Below are positions 35,019 through 43,537 of a DNA stretch of 64,000 nt, piece by piece. Where the stretch lies: positions 1,178,001-1,242,000 of the forward strand of contig NZ_JAGRPV010000001.1 in the NCBI RefSeq assembly GCF_030014955.1. Direction: 5' to 3'. Within the stretch, counting starts at the first letter, position 1, and every line of letters starts with the position of its first letter. The stretch comes from Cohnella hashimotonis. GTDB taxonomy: Bacteria > Bacillota > Bacilli > Paenibacillales > Paenibacillaceae. The notes under the pieces are model-generated. The model ran no database searches, was not told the origin of the DNA, and saw only the letters and a program-made list of their open reading frames with translations. Position numbers and translations under genes: made by a program.

Positions 35019-37067
35019 ATGAACGCCGAAGTCAAGACAGAAGAGCAGAAAAAAAAGGAAGTACGCAACCGCCGCCACTTCAGCATCCGGCTGAACGTTT
35101 TTTTCATGCTCACCTTTCTTCTATTTTCCATGCTGATCGTGCGGTTGGCGTATCTCCAGTTCGTTGAAGGCCCGAGCCTTAAGGAACGCCAGACGAGCTT
35201 GATCACCAAGGGCGTCTCCATTCCGCCGATCCGCGGCAATATTTACGATTCCAAAGGCCAGCCGATCGCCTATTCGATCTCCACGCAATCCCTTTACTTT
35301 ACGCTCAAGACGGGCATGAAGCAGGAGACGGCGGAGGCGCTGGCAGCGAAGCTCGTCAAGCTGTTCGACGAAAAAGGCGACAAGAACGCCGAGCCGATTA
35401 CGGCCGAGGACGTCGTCAAGGCTATGGATATCAAGGGACGAACGCATCTGCCCTTCCAGCAGCGGCGAATCAAATCGGGGCTGACGAAGGAAGAGATCGC
35501 CTACCTCAGCGAGCACCGCGACGAATATCCGGACGTGGAGATCGTAGAGGAGAGCATCCGCCAGTACAGTCAGGAACGGGTCGCCGCGCAACTCGTCGGG
35601 TATATGGCGAAGATGAAGGGCGCCAAGCAGAATCTCGATTTTTACAAAAAAATCAATGAAGACCAGTCGGATCCGGCACTCAAATATCTGGACACGGAGG
35701 ACGTCGGCTATGACGGCATCGAGCTTATGTATCAGAAGGAACTGCGGGGCCTGAACGGGTATAAGTCCTACCAGATCGACAGCATGAGCCGGATCGTCGG
35801 CGATATGAAGCTGACCAAGCCGGTCAAGGGACAGAACCTGTATCTGACGATCAACCGCAAAGTCCAGCTCACCGCGCAGCAAGCGATCCTCGACCAGATC
35901 GCGACGACCCGCGCTTCTACGGCCAAGACGCTGAAGGACGCCCAGCCGACAACGGGCTATGCGGTCGCGATCGAGGTGGCGACGGGCAAAGTCGTGGCGA
36001 TGGCGAGCATGCCGGACTACGACACGAATGTGTGGCAGGGCGGCATCAGTCAGGAGGAGCTTGACGCAATTACGCCAGCGATGGGCAACGGCGCGATCCG
36101 CGAGGTTTTCCCACCCTATGCCGACCCGAAGGAGCGATCGCAGCATCCGACGTCGCTCGTGCCGCTGGGCTCGACGCAGAAGCCGCTGACGATTCTGACC
36201 GGTTTGATGGAAAAGCTTATTACGCCTTCTTCCACTTGGAACGACCCCGGCTACTTCCAATTCGGCCGGGACGGACAGGCCGAGGTGCAGAACGCCGGTC
36301 GCGCCTACAACGGCTCGCTTACGCCGACGAAGGCGATCGCCAAGTCGTCTAACGCTTTTATGGCCAAAATGGTAGGCGACGCGCTCTACAAGCGCGAAGG
36401 CAAGAAAAGCGTCGATATTTGGGACCAGCATATGAAGCAGTTCGGTCTTGGCGTCAAAACCGGCAGCGGACTGCCGAAGGAATCGCCGGGCATCGTGGAT
36501 TACTTCAACAGTGCGACGCGGGACAGCTATCAGTCCGCGATGATCTATGCCTCCTTCGGCCAGCAGGGCAAGTATACGGCGCTGCAGCTCGCCCAATATG
36601 CCGCGACGCTCGCCAGCCACGGCAAGCGCATGAAGCCACTCCTCGTCGACCATACGACCGATGCGGAGGGCAATGTCGTGACGACGATGAAACCCCAGGT
36701 TTTGAACGAGATCAAGCTGCCGGATTCATACTGGAGGACGATCGAGAACGGCATGGCGCAGGTCAAGGTGGAAGGCTTCGATAACGTGCGCTACGATTTT
36801 TACCGCAAGACCGGTACGTCGCAGCAGCAGGGCGTAGGCAAGCGCAAGTTCGTCGAGAACGCCGTCTTCATCTCCTTCGCTCCGCAGGACCATCCGAAGC
36901 TTGCCGTCGCGGTCATCGTGCCGGACGGCGGTTACGGCGGCTGGGGCGCGGCGCCGATCGCGCGCAAGATCTTCGATGCGTACGATGCCGAAGTCGGCCT
37001 TACGGACGCGGGTCCGAGGCCGCCGCTCGCAGCGAATGCGGCGATCGACATGACGCAGCAGCCATAA
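35019..37067 (+). CDS. Class B penicillin-binding protein (PBP2-like transpeptidase), copy 2
   Basis: A 682-residue paralogue of the 15.3-kb PBP, alike along its whole length: the same RNRRHFSIRLN start before the membrane anchor, SIPPIRGNIYDS, and the active-site motifs STQK (Ser385), SSN (443-445) and KTG (597-599). The ATG at 35019 follows GGGAGG; the longer frame upstream runs back over the terminator of SLH gene 2 and is rejected. TAGAAT at 34979-34984, extended by TGC, is a possible -10 box. It ends in a terminator and appears monocistronic. Confidence 0.92.
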   Translation: MNAEVKTEEQKKKEVRNRRHFSIRLNVFFMLTFLLFSMLIVRLAYLQFVEGPSLKERQTSLITKGVSIPPIRGNIYDSKGQPIAYSISTQSLYFTLKTGMKQETAEALAAKLVKLFDEKGDKNAEPITAEDVVKAMDIKGRTHLPFQQRRIKSGLTKEEIAYLSEHRDEYPDVEIVEESIRQYSQERVAAQLVGYMAKMKGAKQNLDFYKKINEDQSDPALKYLDTEDVGYDGIELMYQKELRGLNGYKSYQIDSMSRIVGDMKLTKPVKGQNLYLTINRKVQLTAQQAILDQIATTRASTAKTLKDAQPTTGYAVAIEVATGKVVAMASMPDYDTNVWQGGISQEELDAITPAMGNGAIREVFPPYADPKERSQHPTSLVPLGSTQKPLTILTGLMEKLITPSSTWNDPGYFQFGRDGQAEVQNAGRAYNGSLTPTKAIAKSSNAFMAKMVGDALYKREGKKSVDIWDQHMKQFGLGVKTGSGLPKESPGIVDYFNSATRDSYQSAMIYASFGQQGKYTALQLAQYAATLASHGKRMKPLLVDHTTDAEGNVVTTMKPQVLNEIKLPDSYWRTIENGMAQVKVEGFDNVRYDFYRKTGTSQQQGVGKRKFVENAVFISFAPQDHPKLAVAVIVPDGGYGGWGAAPIARKIFDAYDAEVGLTDAGPRPPLAANAAIDMTQQP

Positions 37068-37097
37068 TAGGCCGGCTTACACACTGCCGCCCGCTCC

Positions 37098-37148
37098 GCC
37101 CCCGTACCGCCGCTTGAACGCGGCGAGCCGGGGGCCTTGTCGTTTTTT
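37098..37148 (+). terminator. Terminator of PBP copy 2
   Basis: A GC-rich stem (GCCCCCG at 37098 with CCGGGGGC ending at 37135, inner CCGCCGC/GCGGCG) is followed after seven bases by six Ts. Confidence 0.75.
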
Positions 37149-37221
37149 ACCCCCGGATTATGTTAGAATGACTAAGATTGCAAGCAGGCTGCGGCCGGCA
37201 TCAGAAGGAGTGGTAGGCTAG

Positions 37222-37965
37222 GTGGTCAAGTACAAGCTGCTGGCGCTCGATCTGGACGGGACGCTGCTGAACGACCGGCAGGAAGTCAGCGACGAGAACA
37301 AAAAGTGGATTCAAAAAGCGAGCGAAGCCGGCGTGACCGTCATCGCATCGACGGGACGAGGCTTCCCGTCCGCGCTGCCGATCGTCGAGCAGCTCGGCTT
37401 GCAGACGCCCATGATTACGGTCAACGGCGGCGAGATCTGGACCAAGCCCAACAGCATCCATCGGCGCATCCCGATGGACACGGACAAGATTATGAAGCTG
37501 CATATGCTGGCGGAGCGGCACCCGGTCGCCTGGTTCTGGGCCTACGCAACGGACGGTATTTACAACAAGGAACAATGGGTGGACGACACGTACTCGCGGA
37601 CATGGCTTAAGTTCGGCTATTACGACGAAGATGCATCGGTCATCGCCAAGCTGTGGGAAGAGCTGCTAACGTGGGAGGACCTGGAGCTGAGCAACTCGTC
37701 GCCCTTCAACATCGAAGTGAACCCGGCAGGCGTGAACAAGGCGGCCGCGATTCAAGAGGTGTGCCGAATGATCGGCTGCGACATCTCCGAAGCGGTAGCC
37801 GTCGGCGACAGCCTGAACGATCTGGCGGCCATCCGCGCAGCGGGCCTCGGCGTCGCGATGGGCAACGCGCAGGATGCCGTCAAGGCTGAAGCGGACGTCG
37901 TGACGGGCACGAACAACGAGCACGGCGTGGCGCAGGTGATTCAAAACTATATTTTAAAGGCGTGA
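37222..37965 (+). CDS. Cof-type HAD-family phosphatase
   Basis: A 247-residue HAD hydrolase: motif I LDLDGT (Asp10, Asp12), motif II Ser/Thr in IASTGRG, motif III Lys in GVNKAAAIQEV and motif IV VGDSLND (Asp196, Asp200). The cap between motifs II and III is of the Cof type but rather short. Relatives dephosphorylate sugar phosphates or other small phosphates in the cytoplasm; the substrate is not predictable. The GTG start follows AGAAGGAG. The DUF456 gene begins 7 nt after the stop. Confidence 0.9.
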   Translation: MVKYKLLALDLDGTLLNDRQEVSDENKKWIQKASEAGVTVIASTGRGFPSALPIVEQLGLQTPMITVNGGEIWTKPNSIHRRIPMDTDKIMKLHMLAERHPVAWFWAYATDGIYNKEQWVDDTYSRTWLKFGYYDEDASVIAKLWEELLTWEDLELSNSSPFNIEVNPAGVNKAAAIQEVCRMIGCDISEAVAVGDSLNDLAAIRAAGLGVAMGNAQDAVKAEADVVTGTNNEHGVAQVIQNYILKA

Positions 37966-37972
37966 TGTCCGA

Positions 37973-38452
37973 ATGGATATTTTGGGCTGGGTGCTCGTCA
38001 TCGCGTTGTTCGCGATCGGCTTGGCAGGCGCTGTCTATCCGATTCTGCCGGGGGCGCTGGCAATCTACTTTGCCTTCTTCGTCTACGGCTGGTTTTTCTC
38101 GTTCGAGCCGTTCGGCTGGTGGTTCTGGAGCTTTCAGACGATTATCGTCATCATCCTGTTCATTGCGGACTACGTGGTGAACGCCTGGGGCGTGAAGCGC
38201 TTCGGCGGATCGAAGGCAAGCGTCTGGGGCAGCACCATCGGGGTTATCATCGGACCGTTCGTCATCCCGGCCTTCGGCCTGATCATCGGCCCGTTTGCGG
38301 GCGCCTTTCTGGGCGAGCTCGTGAGCGGTTCGAATTTGAAAAAGGCGATGCTCGTCGGCTGGGGCTCGCTCGTCGGGCTGTTCACCAGCACGGTGGCGAA
38401 GGTTGTCTTCCAGGTGGCGATGATCGTCATCTTCTTCATCTGGCTAATCTAG
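37973..38452 (+). CDS. DUF456 family membrane protein
   Basis: A 159-residue protein with about four to five membrane segments and the Gly-rich pattern of DUF456 (PILPGALAIY near the start; GPFVIPAFGLIIGPFAGAFLGELV in the middle). The function of the family is not established. It lies between a HAD phosphatase and a flippase with gaps of 7 and 21 nt, so the three are probably one transcription unit. There is no obvious ribosome binding site of its own, which is consistent with coupling to the upstream gene. Confidence 0.88.
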   Translation: MDILGWVLVIALFAIGLAGAVYPILPGALAIYFAFFVYGWFFSFEPFGWWFWSFQTIIVIILFIADYVVNAWGVKRFGGSKASVWGSTIGVIIGPFVIPAFGLIIGPFAGAFLGELVSGSNLKKAMLVGWGSLVGLFTSTVAKVVFQVAMIVIFFIWLI

Positions 38453-38473
38453 CGATAGGACTGATACCCGTAG

Positions 38474-40144
38474 ATGGTTAAAAAGGATTCGCTTATCAAA
38501 GGCACGCTGATCCTGACGGCGGCGGCGCTCATCGCGCGCGTCATCGGGATCTTTCAGCGCGTGCCGCTTGCGCACGTAATGGATGAGGTCGGCATCAGCG
38601 CGTTCAGCATGTCGAACAATGTGTACTTGCTGCTGCTCGTCTTTGCGACCGCAGGTATCCCGAGCGCCGTGAGCAAGATGGTGTCCGAACGCGTGGAGCT
38701 TGGACGCGGGGACGAAGTCAAGCGCATATATCGGGCGGCACTCCGGTTCGGAGCGATAGCAGGCGTCACGCTCACAGTCCTTCTGCTGCTACTGGCACCC
38801 GTATACACATGGCTCGCCGGTACGCAACATGCTACGCTGGCGATTCAGGCGATCGCGCCATCGCTGCTGCTTTTTCCCATCATCGCGATGATGCGAGGTT
38901 ATTTCCAAGGGCGTCAGCTTATGATGGCTGGCGGCGTATCCCAGGTAATTGAGCAGATCGCTCGGGTCGTTACGGCAATCGGCGTCGTGTTCGCCATGCA
39001 CGGTTGGGGCTACGGTAACGAAAAGATGGCGGCGGGCGGCGCGCTGGGGAGTGTCGTCGGCAGTGTCGGCGCGTTTGCAGTCATGCTGTATTACGCCGTT
39101 AAGCTACGAAAGAGCGACGAGCAAACCGGCGAACTGAAGAGGAGCGGCCGGACGACGGACGCCGGGCGACGGACGGGCGGTTTGCCGATTCTTCGCACGA
39201 ACAGGGACATTTACCGGGCGATATTCCGCATTTCCATCCCAATTCTTGTCACGGCTATGACTGTACAATCGATTTATATGATTGACCAGTCGCTCCTTAC
39301 AAGGCTCAGCGAGTGGCGATTCGGCGAGGAAACGACCTTGAAGTGGCTCGCGGACCTCACCACCAATGCACAGTCGATCGCAGGCATTCCTCCAGTACTC
39401 GCCATTGCGCTTAGCCAGTCTATTCTTCCTGTGCTTTCCGCCGCTTTTGCGTCCGGCGACCGGGAACGGGTCACACGGCAGGCGACGCTGGCCCTGCGGA
39501 TCGGCATTTTCTCGGGCATGCCGATCGTACTGTTAATGACGGTCGGCGCTCATGCGATCAACGGCCTGTTGTTCCCAAATCCGGATGCCAGCGTCATTGT
39601 CGGCATGCTGGCCGGCGGTACGATTTTTCAGATCACGATGATGACCTCGAACTCAATTTTGTACGGGCTCGGCCAGCAACGCCTCGCGATGAAGCACACA
39701 CTTGTGGGCATCTTCGTCAAGTTGATCCTGACGCTGATCTTGACGCCAATCTTCGGCGTCTATGGTCTGGTATCCGCAACGACGCTGTGCTTCATGTTCG
39801 CCACCATGACCAACATGATGTCCATCCGCAAACGCGCCGGCGTGCGCGCGCTCGGCGACCGCTGGACAGGGTTTGTGGCAACCGTGCTGATCCTCTCCGC
39901 GGCGGGCGGCGCGCTTGTGTACGCCGTGCTTCACCTTGCGGCGCCGCTTGGCTGGAAATGGCCGTATCTGCTCGCGACCGGCGCGCTCGGCCTGCTCATC
40001 TGTGCCGTGTACCCGGTACTGCTCACGGCGCTCGGCGTACTTCGCGCGGACGATCTGGAGTCGTATCCGGCGCGCATCCGACGCGTACTGCGACCGTTCC
40101 TGCGCTTTGCGCGTGGCGGACAAAGGGTGAGTGACGCAAGGTAG
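38474..40144 (+). CDS. MOP-superfamily flippase (SpoVB/MurJ-like)
   Basis: A 556-residue polytopic protein with about 14 membrane segments. The N-terminus SLIKGTLILTAAALIARVIGIFQRVPLAHVM and the following YLLLLVFATAGIPSAVSKMVSE are characteristic of the SpoVB/YtgP branch, which includes B. subtilis MurJ (YtgP), the lipid II flippase. A charged cytoplasmic loop (about residues 213-240) splits it in two. It could be MurJ or another isoprenoid-linked saccharide flippase. A strong terminator follows. Confidence 0.88.
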   Translation: MVKKDSLIKGTLILTAAALIARVIGIFQRVPLAHVMDEVGISAFSMSNNVYLLLLVFATAGIPSAVSKMVSERVELGRGDEVKRIYRAALRFGAIAGVTLTVLLLLLAPVYTWLAGTQHATLAIQAIAPSLLLFPIIAMMRGYFQGRQLMMAGGVSQVIEQIARVVTAIGVVFAMHGWGYGNEKMAAGGALGSVVGSVGAFAVMLYYAVKLRKSDEQTGELKRSGRTTDAGRRTGGLPILRTNRDIYRAIFRISIPILVTAMTVQSIYMIDQSLLTRLSEWRFGEETTLKWLADLTTNAQSIAGIPPVLAIALSQSILPVLSAAFASGDRERVTRQATLALRIGIFSGMPIVLLMTVGAHAINGLLFPNPDASVIVGMLAGGTIFQITMMTSNSILYGLGQQRLAMKHTLVGIFVKLILTLILTPIFGVYGLVSATTLCFMFATMTNMMSIRKRAGVRALGDRWTGFVATVLILSAAGGALVYAVLHLAAPLGWKWPYLLATGALGLLICAVYPVLLTALGVLRADDLESYPARIRRVLRPFLRFARGGQRVSDAR

Positions 40145-40157
40145 ATGCATACGTACA

Positions 40158-40188
40158 GGCCCCGTTCGTCCGAACGGGGCCATTTTTT
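40158..40188 (+). terminator. Terminator after the flippase gene
   Basis: GGCCCCGTTC / GAACGGGGCC ten-base stem with a four-base loop and ATTTTTT tail. Confidence 0.93.
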
Positions 40189-40233
40189 GTCACCGGCAAA
40201 ACATTCCGCAAACCAGGATACAATCCGCGCAAC

Positions 40234-40270
40234 AAAAAAAGGCTGCTCCATTATGAATCGGGAGCGGGCC
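40234..40270 (-). terminator. Terminator of the coiled-coil protein gene
   Basis: On the minus strand, GGCCCGCTCC pairs with GGAGCAGCC (one bulge) and seven Ts follow; the hairpin begins directly at the stop codon at 40271. Confidence 0.75.
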
Positions 40271-40636
40271 TTAATTTTGAACCTTTATTTTCAGCAGCTC
40301 GATGGATTCATCGGCCTTGGCGATCAGATTACGCTGCGCGTCCAAACGTTCGCTCAATGTCTTCAGTTCCGACTTAAGACCGGATACGTCTGATTTGAGT
40401 CCGGAAACATCCGATTTTAACAACGTTACATCTTCCGCAGTCTTGCCGACCTGTTCGAACGTTGCGTTTAATGTACGCTCCACGCGATCCAGACGCTCAT
40501 TTACTTCTTTGAATCCTGCGGCTTGACTTTCGGCTAATCGTTGCTGACCTTCAGTCAATCGTTGTTGACCTTCGACCAACTTTTCTACAGCTGTCAGTAC
40601 GCTCATCAACGTAGATGCCATTTCGTTATTCTCCAT
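40271..40636 (-). CDS. Predicted coiled-coil protein, 121 residues
   Basis: Soluble, almost wholly helical protein with heptad repeats throughout. Residues about 20-45 contain QQRLTEGQQRLAE and the middle has repeated LLKSDVSGLKSDVSGLKSEL. No enzymatic motif is seen. I use the ATG at 40636, preceded by AAGGCGG, instead of the longer frame. Such short coiled coils often act as oligomeric adaptors or are domesticated from phage, but nothing nearby supports a specific role. It stands alone on the minus strand. Confidence 0.7.
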   Translation of the reverse strand: MENNEMASTLMSVLTAVEKLVEGQQRLTEGQQRLAESQAAGFKEVNERLDRVERTLNATFEQVGKTAEDVTLLKSDVSGLKSDVSGLKSELKTLSERLDAQRNLIAKADESIELLKIKVQN

Positions 40637-40734
40637 CAGACGACCGCCTTCCCTGTCTACTAATCCGATTATGCGTCCTCCCTGCGGCAAACGTCAACCC
40701 ATCCTGGTCCCCCGTTTAGCGGCGCAAATTATGC

Positions 40735-40763
40735 TTGATTTTCCAACTGTTCCAATTGATAAT
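40735..40763 (+). promoter_or_regulatory. Sigma-A promoter of the GNAT-VOC operon
   Basis: TTGATT and GATAAT 17 nt apart, 28 nt before the start codon of the GNAT gene. Confidence 0.6.
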
Positions 40764-40791
40764 TTAAGATTGCAGGATAAGGAGGGATTGT

Positions 40792-41631
40792 ATGCAAATA
40801 ACGTCGCTAAAGGCCGATGACGTCATTTTGCGGGGCAATTTCCAATGCGACGAGGTGCCTTACAATCTTGTTTATCGCGTGCTTGATTCGGACGATGCGC
40901 GGTGCTGGAAGTCGGCCGACGACGGTATCCTGTTCGTGCAGACTCCCGGTCTTAACGGCTGGCTCTGGATTTCCCCGGCATTGTCCGCCGCAAATCGGGA
41001 CAGATCCATCCGTGCCTTAGTCGAGCGATTAAAGGACGACCCTCCGTTACCTGGCATCTCGGCAGAGCCGGAGACGGCCGTGGCGTTCGCGCAGGCCTAT
41101 GCAGGCGACAGGGAGATGCGATTCCGCCTTCATATGGCGCTGGCATCCTATCACTGTCCTTCGGTCGTCCCGTCGAAAAGCGTAAGCGGCGGCAACGCGC
41201 GGCCGGCAGAAGAAAGGGACCTTCGCAAGATTGCGGCCTTTTTCGCGGGTTTTGCGCAGGAGGCCCACGGGGCATCCGTCGACGCGGACAGCCAATTGCA
41301 GGCTGCGTCCGCCGCCATCGCCTCGGGCAATCTGTTCGTCTGGGAAAGTGGGGGAACGGTCGTATCCATGGCAAACATCGCTCACCGCTCGCCTCGACAT
41401 GGACGCATCAATGCGGTTTATACGCCGCCGGACAGCCGCAACCGCGGGTTCGCAGGCGCGTTGGTCGCCGAATTGAGCGCCATGCTGCTGCGGGAGGGGC
41501 TCACGCCGATGCTGTATACGGATGCCGCGAATCCGATTTCCAACCGGGCCTATCGCAATGTCGGCTTCATAGCAGTAGGATCGATTTCGGATATCAAATT
41601 CCAATTTGAAGACGGAGGAGATAGGCTTTGA
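40792..41631 (+). CDS. GNAT-family N-acetyltransferase
   Basis: A 279-residue protein. Its C-terminal half is a GNAT domain: RPAEERDLRKIAAFFAGF opens it, and the acetyl-CoA loop lies in YTPPDSRNRGFAGALVAEL (about residues 205-223), followed by LYTDAANPISNRAYRNVGF. The N-terminal half is a second, divergent GNAT-like lobe. The acceptor substrate is unknown. The ATG follows AAGGAGG, and the gene overlaps the next by 4 nt. Confidence 0.88.
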   Translation: MQITSLKADDVILRGNFQCDEVPYNLVYRVLDSDDARCWKSADDGILFVQTPGLNGWLWISPALSAANRDRSIRALVERLKDDPPLPGISAEPETAVAFAQAYAGDREMRFRLHMALASYHCPSVVPSKSVSGGNARPAEERDLRKIAAFFAGFAQEAHGASVDADSQLQAASAAIASGNLFVWESGGTVVSMANIAHRSPRHGRINAVYTPPDSRNRGFAGALVAELSAMLLREGLTPMLYTDAANPISNRAYRNVGFIAVGSISDIKFQFEDGGDRL

Positions 41632-42035
41632 CAACATCCGCAGAGCATGGAGGAACCGCTTCATCAAGCCCGGTCCGGCAAAAGGTGGCAAGCGTATTCA
41701 TCCCGGTCAGAAATATCGAGCGTTCGCGTGCATGGTATTGCCGGCTGCTCGGCTTCGAGGAGAGGGAACGCGACATTCTGTTCGGCCATCTCTGCGTGCT
41801 GCCGCTGGACGGTGCCGACGTCGTCCTCGATACGATGCCGAAGTGGGGCGGCAGCGAGCCCGGCGGCGCGGCGCCGATCGATACGCCCGTACTGATGCTG
41901 CCGACGCCGGATCTCGAGGCTTCGCTCGCTTTCGTCGATGCGCTCGGCGCGGAAAGAGTCACGGGTATCGAGGACGGCCATTGGTTTGTATTCAAAGATC
42001 CGGACGGCAACAAGCTAATGATCTGCAGGGAATGA
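41628..42035 (+). CDS. VOC (glyoxalase/bleomycin-resistance fold) protein
   Basis: A 135-residue single VOC domain: VASVFIPVRNIERSRAWYCRLLGFEE begins the first beta-alpha-beta unit and GHWFVFKDPDGNKLMIC closes the second. Members bind metals and act as lyases, isomerases or drug-binding resistance proteins; the ligand cannot be named here. The TTG start lies behind GGAGGAG inside the end of the GNAT gene, so translation is coupled. Confidence 0.87.
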   Translation: MTTSAEHGGTASSSPVRQKVASVFIPVRNIERSRAWYCRLLGFEERERDILFGHLCVLPLDGADVVLDTMPKWGGSEPGGAAPIDTPVLMLPTPDLEASLAFVDALGAERVTGIEDGHWFVFKDPDGNKLMICRE

Positions 42036-42064
42036 GCGGACTGATGTCCCAATCGCCGCCCCTA

Positions 42065-43411
42065 TCAAGTCGGGGACCGCGACGCCCGCTGCTTAAGACT
42101 CTCTAGCGCCAACGATGCGGCCTGGAGCTTGCGTTGGCCGAACGCATGCTCATGCGTCATGACGAAGACGATCGGCGCCCGCAGCGACCTGAAGTGCTTG
42201 AGCACATGCAGGTCGACCAGCCAATCCCCATCGCACACGCTGCCTAGCGGCCGGTCTGGCCAGGCGTCTTCGAGCTTTGGGCTGTACCAGGCCCGACCGG
42301 TTTCACCGCCCGATTCTCCCGCAAGCCCGACCGGATCATTCTGCGCCGTGAACCGTTCCGGCCAATAGTCGGCTCGCGAGCCTGTATGGCTGACCGTCTC
42401 CGCATAAGCCAGCGCGCCGCCCAGCACCTTGGGATAGGCGAACAGCATGGCATACAAGCTCTTGCCGAATGCGATGCGCTCGTCCACGTTGGTGAACGAC
42501 TCGAGCACGCGCCCCGCCAGCACGGTGTCGGCGCGTTCCTCCTCGCTTCCTACTTCGCCTGCGTGCCGGGCAATCGAATTCCGAAGCCCTGTTTCAGCGA
42601 CGCGCACGTCGCCTAGCGGCACAATCACTTGCTGCAACTGCAATGGACGCATTCCTTTGAAAGCCGTCGATCCGAGCACTGTATCCTTGTAAGCCGGATC
42701 CTGAACGACGCGGCGCTCGATCACCTGCTGCTCGTTCACGATGAGGGCGACCGTCAGCGCGGCGGCATCCCGTTCGATCCAGAAGCGCTCCCAGAACGGC
42801 CGCATGAAAGCCGATACGCCGAAGGCCGGCAGCAGCGAAAACCGGCTGCGTCCCGTCCGGCGGCTCTCCCCGTACAACCGCAGCTGCGGATAGGCGTCGC
42901 GAAAGATGAGCGCGTTGCATGATTCGAGCATGCCGAATAAAGTCGCTCTGTCCCGGTGCGTGAGCAGCTTCGGCAGCCAGGCCCCCTGAAGGTCGGTCAT
43001 GTTCCATCCGCCGTTGCGCGACACCACATGTGCGAGCAGCGCCCAATGCAGCTCCGGGTACGCCTTGTACATTGCCATATAGGCAGCCGTGCGCGTTACG
43101 TTGTTGCGATTGTGCGCTTCCGTCTCTTCCCGGATGCAGGCAACGAGCGAGGCGTTGGAGGCGTCGAGGTGGGAGGAGGCGCCGCGCCATCCGCGATGGA
43201 GTCCTTCGCCGAGCTCCGACTCGGCCCAGGCGGCGATGCCTTTGGGCAGCCTCAGCGACATGCGCGGACGTGCGAGCCTGACGGATTCCAGCAGGGCAGC
43301 TCCTTTGATGGCCATACCTTTGACCAGCCCGCCGGTTACGTCGGTCCAAGCCGGCGCCGTAGGCTGTTCGCTTTTTTTCCGGAATGCGCCCGTCGTGTCT
43401 TCGATCGTCAT
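42065..43411 (-). CDS. DUF2515 family protein (YppC-like)
   Basis: A 448-residue protein with the DUF2515 core: NNVTRTAAYMAMYKAYPELHWALLAHVVSRNGGWNMTDLQG (two adjoining segments, about residues 102-142). It has no clear signal peptide; two or three mildly hydrophobic helices occur. B. subtilis YppC is the best known relative and has no assigned function. The ATG at 43411 has GAGGGGGAG immediately before it, closer than usual, so a slightly different start is possible. It converges on the VOC gene and is divergent from the lipoprotein gene. Confidence 0.82.
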   Translation of the reverse strand: MTIEDTTGAFRKKSEQPTAPAWTDVTGGLVKGMAIKGAALLESVRLARPRMSLRLPKGIAAWAESELGEGLHRGWRGASSHLDASNASLVACIREETEAHNRNNVTRTAAYMAMYKAYPELHWALLAHVVSRNGGWNMTDLQGAWLPKLLTHRDRATLFGMLESCNALIFRDAYPQLRLYGESRRTGRSRFSLLPAFGVSAFMRPFWERFWIERDAAALTVALIVNEQQVIERRVVQDPAYKDTVLGSTAFKGMRPLQLQQVIVPLGDVRVAETGLRNSIARHAGEVGSEEERADTVLAGRVLESFTNVDERIAFGKSLYAMLFAYPKVLGGALAYAETVSHTGSRADYWPERFTAQNDPVGLAGESGGETGRAWYSPKLEDAWPDRPLGSVCDGDWLVDLHVLKHFRSLRAPIVFVMTHEHAFGQRKLQAASLALESLKQRASRSPT

Positions 43412-43440
43412 CTCCCCCTCACGCGATGAATCGTTCTATA

Positions 43441-43456
43441 TTGGAAGGATTTCCAA
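43441..43456. promoter_or_regulatory. Inverted repeat in a divergent intergenic region
   Basis: TTGGAA-GGAT-TTCCAA is a perfect six-base inverted repeat with a four-base centre, between the start codons of the DUF2515 and lipoprotein genes. It may be an operator serving either gene. Confidence 0.4.
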
Positions 43457-43537
43457 ATGTCGCGTCGAACTATCCATAACCGGGTATCAAATAAATGGAT
43501 ATCATTGGATGGTTATATTTCGGAGGGGATGGGTTTC

